A stretch of 11,165 nucleotides of DNA. Origin: DATDPY01 sp964395765. GTDB lineage: Bacteria > Bacteroidota > Bacteroidia > Cytophagales > Cyclobacteriaceae. Positions 7,482-11,165 of the stretch are shown piece by piece (positions within the stretch are counted from its first letter, which is position 1; every line of letters starts with the position of its first letter). Where the stretch lies: assembly GCA_964395765.1 (NCBI GenBank), contig CAYNCU010000143.1:1-11165 (forward strand). Direction: 5' to 3'. The translations under genes and the position numbers were made by a program. Below the pieces are notes generated by a model. The model saw only the letters and a list, made by a program, of their open reading frames with translations, was not told the DNA's origin and ran no database searches.

Positions 7482-7856
7482 CTATTCGGGATCATTGAAA
7501 TCGATTTCCCATTCAATGTTATATTTTGCCACCTTCGCCTCCACGGGGTCAGGGATCATATCAGTAGTATACGGTCCCCCGGGTTCATCAACATAAATAG
7601 GAAAATGTCCCATAAGGTCGTTGGCGCTAATTACGTCATAATCCCAGATTTCAATATCCAGTTTGCTGTTGGGCTCCAGGTTATTTAAGTCAATATTCAA
7701 TTCGGTTGTACCAATTCTGACAGGAAGCTGCCTTTTGTGTTCAGGCCATATTTTTTCCCCATTCAACATGAGATAAACATCATCATAGCCGGATTCCTCT
7801 GTCGCATAACAATTTAAGCTGATTAATCTTACCATTAATTTTTTATTCCTAATCAT
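7482..7856 (-). CDS. Small conserved-looking protein with C2-like beta-sandwich signature
   Basis: This protein of 124 residues (or 117 if the second ATG at 7835, MVRLISL, is used) lacks a signal peptide. I do not recognise a named family with certainty. The segment SKLDIEIWDYDVISANDLMG (64-83) closely resembles the third strand and calcium-loop region of C2 domains, where a D-x-D and a later N/D-D precede a conserved hydrophobic-Gly. An N-terminal acidic turn (ATEESGYDDVYLMLNG, 18-33) with several Asp/Glu fits an opposing loop. Alternating hydrophobic residues (ELNIDLNNL, KYNIEWEID) suggest an all-beta fold. The second ATG begins right at the first predicted strand and has an AGGA about 11 bases upstream, so it may be the true start. 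It lies 89 bp upstream of the ndpA-like gene and diverges from the DUF3078 gene. Calcium or lipid binding is inference. Confidence 0.6.
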   Translation of the reverse strand: MIRNKKLMVRLISLNCYATEESGYDDVYLMLNGEKIWPEHKRQLPVRIGTTELNIDLNNLEPNSKLDIEIWDYDVISANDLMGHFPIYVDEPGGPYTTDMIPDPVEAKVAKYNIEWEIDFNDPE

Positions 7857-7860
7857 AATA

Positions 7861-7929
7861 ATTCGATATTATCCATATACTTGCGGGCAAATCCCGGAAT
7901 GATAAAAAATACAACATCGTGTATCGAAT
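7861..7929. promoter_or_regulatory. Inverted repeat spanning a divergent intergenic region (possible shared operator)
   Basis: ATTCGATA (7861-7868) and TATCGAAT (7922-7929) are perfect inverted copies, 53 bp apart, near each end of the 89-bp gap between the divergent C2-like and DUF3078 genes. A small CGGG/CCCG inverted repeat (7884-7887, 7893-7896) lies between them. Placement beside both start codons suggests a regulator site or looping pair, but this is inference from position only. No TAnnTTTG box was found in this gap. Confidence 0.3.
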
Positions 7930-7945
7930 ATAAAATTAAAAAATT

Positions 7946-8842
7946 ATGAAACGAACTTTAATATTGTTGTCCACATTATTTTATTTTTCAACTGTATATG
8001 CCCAAAGCCAGGAAAACCCTGAGGACACTGTAAAATACTGGAAATATAATGGTCAGATAAGTTTATCATTTTCACAGGTAAGTCTCACCAATTGGGCAGC
8101 AGGAGGGGACAATTCCATAACCGCCAATGGTTTGGTCAGACTGGAGTCCGTGTACACAAAGGATAAATCTTCATGGGACAGCTATATACTGGCCGGATAT
8201 GGTCTTACCAAACTCGGGGATGGTTCAGTCATGAAAAATGATGATAAACTGGAGTTATTATCCAAATACGGGTACAAGGCAAGTAAAAGATGGGACTATT
8301 CTGCTGTCATAAATGGCAGAACTCAATTTGCCCCGGGATATAAAAACATGCTGGAAAGAACGGATAAAATTTCCGATTTCTTTGCACCGGCATACCTTAC
8401 CGTTTCATTGGGTATGGATTATAAACCGAGCGATGCCTTTGCCTTATTTCTTTCACCGATCACCACAAAATTCACCTTTGTAATGGACGATTCACTGTCC
8501 ATGGCGGGGGCTTATGGCGTAGATCCCGGGAAAAAAGTCAGAAAGGAATTTGGAGGCTTCGTAAAAATGATTTTTAAAAAAGACAATATAATCAGGAATG
8601 TAAGCTTATCCTCCAACCTGGACCTTTTTTCGAATTATATCGATCACCCGGAAAGAGTGGATGTAAACTGGGATATGTTAATGACACTGAAGGTGAATAA
8701 ATTTCTGGCCGTTACCATTAATACCCAGTTGATATATGATTACGACATAAAATTCATTGAAATGGTAAATAATTTGCCGGTTAAAAAATCAAAAGTGCAG
8801 TTTAAGGAACTGGCAGGACTGGGACTTACGGCAAACTTTTAA
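7946..8842 (+). CDS. DUF3078 outer-membrane beta-barrel-like protein
   Basis: This 298-residue exported protein starts with a clear signal peptide (MKRTLILLSTLFYFSTVYA, cleavage before Gln20). The mature region opens with WKYNGQISLSFSQVSLTNWAAGGDN-type sequence (about 32-56); the SLTNWAAGGDNSI block is the hallmark I associate with DUF3078, a Bacteroidota family. The rest is a succession of alternating amphipathic strands with many aromatic residues, ending in LGLTANF with a terminal Phe, as expected of an outer-membrane beta-barrel. Function is not established for the family. The gene diverges from the C2-like gene and is convergent with the DUF2797 gene, the two stop codons being 3 bp apart with no room for a terminator between them. 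Confidence 0.85.
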   Translation: MKRTLILLSTLFYFSTVYAQSQENPEDTVKYWKYNGQISLSFSQVSLTNWAAGGDNSITANGLVRLESVYTKDKSSWDSYILAGYGLTKLGDGSVMKNDDKLELLSKYGYKASKRWDYSAVINGRTQFAPGYKNMLERTDKISDFFAPAYLTVSLGMDYKPSDAFALFLSPITTKFTFVMDDSLSMAGAYGVDPGKKVRKEFGGFVKMIFKKDNIIRNVSLSSNLDLFSNYIDHPERVDVNWDMLMTLKVNKFLAVTINTQLIYDYDIKFIEMVNNLPVKKSKVQFKELAGLGLTANF

Positions 8843-8845
8843 ATT

Positions 8846-9643
8846 TTAGAAACCTAATTCAATTTCATATCCGCTGTGATTCCTGATATTGAACACTATT
8901 GAATTGTCGATCATAAGATATTGGCCCCGGATACCGGTCAGGATACCCTCTATGGGGGATATTTTGTCGAGGGAAAGAGATTTTATTTTATCCGGATAAC
9001 GTAATACCGGGTAATTGAATTCATAAATATTCAGGAAATCCCCGATCACGTATTTTTCAAATTCGGGATTGATAATTTTCAACACGGATTTAGCTTCAGA
9101 GGTCAGGTCAATGTTTTCCACTATCTCATTTTTAAGCATTTTTTGCCAGGGTGTTTTATCCGGCATGTGCTGTTTTAGATTTACTTCTATTTTTCCGGCA
9201 ATCTGCCGGTAAGGTGTTCTGGCAAACTGAATAGCTTTCCTGGCCCCCTGGTCAATCCAGCGCACGGGGATCTGGTCTTCCCGGGTAACCCCTACTTTCA
9301 CCCCGCTCGTCAGGGCAAGATAAACGATATGCGGTTTATTATGATGCTCTTCCTCCCATCCCGGATCGCGTCCTTTTCCCAGATGAGCTTCACATAGTTC
9401 AGGCCGGATAATGCACTCCGAATTCATCGGAGATTCCATGAAACACTTGTAACAGAATCCCTGCCCGAATGATTTTTTGGTCACCTTGCCACAAGATACG
9501 CATCGAATGGTTCCGGTAAATTGCAATTTGATTTTTTTACCTAATAATTCATTCATTAAAATATCCTCATTTAAATTCAAAGTATATTGCACAGGGTTTG
9601 CGTGCACTACCTTCATCTTAATTAAATCACCGTATAATGTCAT
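8846..9643 (-). CDS. DUF2797 zinc-binding protein
   Basis: This is a 265-residue protein from the ATG at 9643; a TTG six bases upstream would add two residues but ATG is preferred. It has a zinc-ribbon-like set, Cys48/Cys51 (CVSC) and Cys64/Cys67 (CYKC), followed by Cys77, then RPELC (Cys84) and EAHLGKGRDP. These, with HIVYLALTSGVKVGVTR and RWIDQGA, are the recognisable DUF2797 pattern. The VYLA---G-KVG-TR stretch resembles the start of GIY-YIG-type nuclease domains (two short motifs and an Arg). That relation is my inference, and catalytic activity is not shown. The role is unknown; it should be cytoplasmic as there is no signal peptide. The gene is convergent with DUF3078 and divergent from the 74-residue gene. 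Confidence 0.85.
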   Translation of the reverse strand: MTLYGDLIKMKVVHANPVQYTLNLNEDILMNELLGKKIKLQFTGTIRCVSCGKVTKKSFGQGFCYKCFMESPMNSECIIRPELCEAHLGKGRDPGWEEEHHNKPHIVYLALTSGVKVGVTREDQIPVRWIDQGARKAIQFARTPYRQIAGKIEVNLKQHMPDKTPWQKMLKNEIVENIDLTSEAKSVLKIINPEFEKYVIGDFLNIYEFNYPVLRYPDKIKSLSLDKISPIEGILTGIRGQYLMIDNSIVFNIRNHSGYEIELGF

Positions 9644-9762
9644 AATCAAAGATTTTAATTTCCGAAATGGAAAGGTGTTAAAACAGCAAACGCGAACAGA
9701 ATCGGTTCGAAAATATTAAAAAAAGGTAACGAATACATAACATTTAAAAAATAGTCAATCTT

Positions 9763-9770
9763 TAAATTTG
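9763..9770 (+). promoter_or_regulatory. Bacteroidota -7 promoter box (TAnnTTTG) for the 74-residue gene
   Basis: TAAATTTG matches the TAnnTTTG consensus exactly and ends 19 bases before the ATG at 9790, leaving a leader of roughly a dozen bases. No good TTTG is seen at the -33 position (only CATTTA near 9741), so the call rests on the -7 box and its position. Confidence 0.55.
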
Positions 9771-9789
9771 CATTAAAACCAGTTTGAAA

Positions 9790-10014
9790 ATGGTAACGCC
9801 GTTTTATATTAAGGGACTTGAACTTGTTCGAATATCAGATCTTCCGGCGAACCAGTCGGATTTTATCAACAGGAATATTAAGAGTACCAAATTAATAAAT
9901 GTTTTTGCAGATGAGGAAATTTTTAAGGATTGCATTACCTATGAGGAGTACGAAAGATTAATGTCAGTTTTCAGCTTTACTTCATACGAACAATATTTTG
10001 ACAGTCAATTTTGA
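9790..10014 (+). CDS. Small 74-residue protein of unknown function
   Basis: This frame encodes a 74-residue acidic, aromatic-rich protein beginning MVTPFYIKGLELVRISDLP and ending SYEQYFDSQF. I do not recognise the family. There is no signal peptide or transmembrane segment, and it has a single Cys (residue 48). The ATG at 9790 is preferred over a TTG at 9784. Support for it being a real gene comes from its surroundings: a perfect TAnnTTTG box just upstream and a strong intrinsic terminator whose stem contains the stop codon. The frame is also the only uninterrupted one across this stretch that fits those signals. It therefore looks like an independent monocistronic unit, divergent from the DUF2797 gene. 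A short cytoplasmic accessory or regulatory protein is possible but not shown. Confidence 0.68.
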   Translation: MVTPFYIKGLELVRISDLPANQSDFINRNIKSTKLINVFADEEIFKDCITYEEYERLMSVFSFTSYEQYFDSQF

Positions 10015-10030
10015 CTGTCAAAATTTTTTT
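9996..10030 (+). terminator. Rho-independent terminator overlapping the stop of the 74-residue gene
   Basis: TTTTGACAGTC (9996-10006) pairs perfectly with GACTGTCAAAA (10013-10023) around a 6-base loop; A9995 and T10024 can add a twelfth pair. A run of T follows (10024-10030). The TGA stop (10012-10014) lies at the loop and the start of the descending arm, so the last codons of the gene form the ascending arm. In the reverse direction there is no comparable T-tract, so it should act on plus-strand transcription. Confidence 0.9.
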
Positions 10031-10050
10031 ATCCCTTCCCGATTATTGGT

Positions 10051-10170
10051 AAATTTAATCCGCCTTCGCGTTCCGCTACCGCGGACGAGAAGGTTTCGGT
10101 ATAATTCCCCGGAGCTCTGCTCCGGAAATTCGGGTCCAGGGCTTGCCCTGTGGTTAAATACCCTTTATTT
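10051..10170 (+). repeat. 120-bp structured intergenic repeat, copy B
   Basis: This is the second copy of the element at 3612-3731, ungapped and in the same plus-strand orientation, with about 87% identity by hand count. Inverted repeats: TCCGC (10059-10063) with GCGGA (10081-10085); CCGGAGC (10109-10115) with GCTCCGG (10119-10125), perfect with a TCT loop; and CAGGGC (10137-10142) with GCCCTG (10145-10150), perfect with a TT loop. It begins 20 bp after the terminator T-tract and ends 116 bp before elbB. Here it is in the sense orientation relative to flanking genes, whereas copy A is antisense. It occupies most of the first half of the 272-bp gap; the remainder (10171-10286) shows only a small palindrome. 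Confidence 0.85.
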
Positions 10171-10251
10171 GATTATTAGTTGTTTGGAATTCAATTTATG
10201 AAATTCAGGAAGCTTAAGCATCTTAGAATCAATTTTAAAATCCATTCCTAT

Positions 10252-10268
10252 CCTGCATTTAATGCGGG
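10252..10268. promoter_or_regulatory. Small palindrome upstream of elbB
   Basis: GCATT (10255-10259) and AATGC (10261-10265) are perfect arms around one T. Flanking CC/GG extends the symmetry with one mismatch. It lies about 20 bases before the elbB ATG, where an operator could act. The evidence is symmetry and position only. Confidence 0.25.
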
Positions 10269-10286
10269 TATTAAATCAATTATATT

Positions 10287-10967
10287 ATGAAAATCGGAGT
10301 ACTACTTTCCGGGAACGGGGTGTTCGACGGATCAGAAATTCATGAATCGGTATTTACGCTGCTCGCGATCGATGAACACAATGCACAGGCCGTTTGCTTT
10401 GCGCCGGACATTGACCAACATCACGTAATTAATCATATCAGCGGCGAAGAAATGAATGAAAAAAGAAATGTAATGACCGAAGCAGCAAGGATAGCGAGAG
10501 GAAATATAAAAGACCTTTCCTCCGTTACTTACCAGGATATTGACGCCCTGGTTATTCCGGGCGGTTTCGGTGCCGCAAAAAATCTCACTAGCTGGGCTTT
10601 TGACGGCCCTGACGGTAAAATCCTGCCGGATGTGAAAAGGATCATCAATGAAATGGTTATGAATAATAAACCCATATGTGGGTTATGTATGGGGCCGACG
10701 GTAATTGCTATGGCCCTTAAAGGCTCAGGTGTCGAAGCTAACCTCACGGCGGGCACCGATCAGGAACCTTCCCCTTATGATATCAAAGCGATAAGCCAGG
10801 GAATAGAAAAAACCGGGGCGAAAGTGGCCATGAAGTCGATCAGGGAAATTGAAATCGATAAACAAAATAAAATTGTGACAGCCCCGTGTTACATGATGGA
10901 AGCCTCGGTGAAACAAATCAGGGAAAATATTAAAATGGCCATCAACGCATTATTTACCATGTTGTAA
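10287..10967 (+). CDS. elbB: ElbB-type DJ-1/PfpI family protein (isoprenoid biosynthesis glyoxalase)
   Basis: This 226-residue protein belongs to the DJ-1/PfpI (class I glutamine amidotransferase-like) superfamily and most resembles ElbB, for which glyoxalase-type activity on small aldehydes has been reported. Features are MKIGVLLSGNGVFDGSEIHE (1-20, with conserved acidic Glu17/Glu20), ALVIPGGFGAAKNL (87-100), and the nucleophile-elbow segment KPICGLCMGP (128-137). Cys134 is at the position of the family's reactive Cys; Cys131 is an extra nearby Cys. The TAGTDQEPSPYDI and VTAPCYM segments also fit the subfamily. Length is close to the usual 217-220. It should be cytoplasmic. The ATG at 10287 keeps the conserved first strand. 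The RluA-type gene starts 4 bp after the stop, so the two are probably one operon. The physiological substrate is uncertain. Confidence 0.9.
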   Translation: MKIGVLLSGNGVFDGSEIHESVFTLLAIDEHNAQAVCFAPDIDQHHVINHISGEEMNEKRNVMTEAARIARGNIKDLSSVTYQDIDALVIPGGFGAAKNLTSWAFDGPDGKILPDVKRIINEMVMNNKPICGLCMGPTVIAMALKGSGVEANLTAGTDQEPSPYDIKAISQGIEKTGAKVAMKSIREIEIDKQNKIVTAPCYMMEASVKQIRENIKMAINALFTML

Positions 10968-10971
10968 GAAT

Positions 10972-11165
10972 ATGGTAAATTCCAAGAAGGGTAATTTTCC
11001 GGCCGAACAGGAGATATTATTTGAGGACAATCACCTTTTGATCCTTAATAAAAGACCAGGCCTTCTGGTACAAGGAGATAAATCGGGAGATCCATCCGTT
11101 GTGGATCTCTCCAAGGAGTATATCCGGCGAAAATATCGTAAACCTGGTAACGTATTCGTCGGCTT
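10972..11165 (+). CDS. RluA-family pseudouridine synthase, N-terminal part (cut by window end)
   Basis: An open frame from ATG 10972 runs off the window after 64 complete codons. The visible segment EILFEDNHLLILNKRPGLLVQGD (14-36) is the typical first block of RluA-type pseudouridine synthases, and KEYIRRKYRKPGNVFVG (48-64) immediately precedes where the catalytic HRLDxxxSG motif would be expected. The Asp nucleophile itself is outside the window, so activity cannot be judged. There is no N-terminal S4 domain, which suggests a short, single-domain subtype. The gene begins 4 bp after elbB and is probably co-transcribed with it. It should modify uridines in rRNA or tRNA; the target cannot be deduced. 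Confidence 0.85.
   Translation, partial: MVNSKKGNFPAEQEILFEDNHLLILNKRPGLLVQGDKSGDPSVVDLSKEYIRRKYRKPGNVFVG

Noticed and set aside
9705..9717. GGTTCGAAA resembling the T-loop of a tRNA
   Set aside because: No flanking T-stem, acceptor stem or anticodon arm can be built on either strand.
9998..10201. Open frame of about 67 codons running through repeat copy B
   Set aside because: It begins inside the terminator hairpin. Copy A changes many codons in the matching frame, and the hairpins better explain the conservation, so a peptide is unlikely.

Overview
The window looks like an ordinary chromosomal stretch of a Bacteroidota bacterium, probably a Bacteroidales/Marinilabiliales-type organism (the order is inference). 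Support comes from protein families typical of or common in the phylum (DUF3078 outer-membrane protein, DUF6599 protein, Bacteroidota-type NdpA nucleoid protein, DUF2797 protein), weak or absent Shine-Dalgarno sequences, AT-rich intergenic DNA, and promoter candidates of the phylum's TAnnTTTG type. I see no tRNA, rRNA, CRISPR array, transposase or phage gene.

Left part (1-3547). The last 32 codons of an unidentified gene are followed by a two-gene plus-strand unit: a Tat-exported aldo/keto reductase with two C-terminal 4Fe-4S-type cysteine motifs, then a secreted DUF6599 protein. These converge on a minus-strand arginine deiminase gene with a complete active site.

Middle (3548-7392). A 120-bp structured intergenic repeat (copy A) lies upstream of the arginine deiminase gene. 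Next come minus-strand ribD (riboflavin synthesis) and msrC (free methionine-R-sulfoxide reductase), one base apart. ribD diverges from plus-strand prmC (release-factor glutamine methyltransferase). prmC converges on an NdpA-like nucleoid-associated protein.

Right part (7393-11165). A small C2-like protein (minus) diverges from a DUF3078 beta-barrel protein (plus), which converges at 3 bp on a zinc-binding DUF2797 protein (minus). That gene diverges from a 74-residue protein gene with its own promoter box and a strong terminator that overlaps its stop codon. Copy B of the 120-bp repeat follows, then elbB (DJ-1/PfpI glyoxalase-like) and the start of an RluA-type pseudouridine synthase gene cut by the window edge.

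Most genes are housekeeping or conserved-hypothetical and do not form one obvious pathway. The items most worth a second look are the paired 120-bp three-hairpin repeats, the insulated 74-residue gene, and the exported reductase/DUF6599 pair. I do not see convincing evidence for a new multi-gene system.
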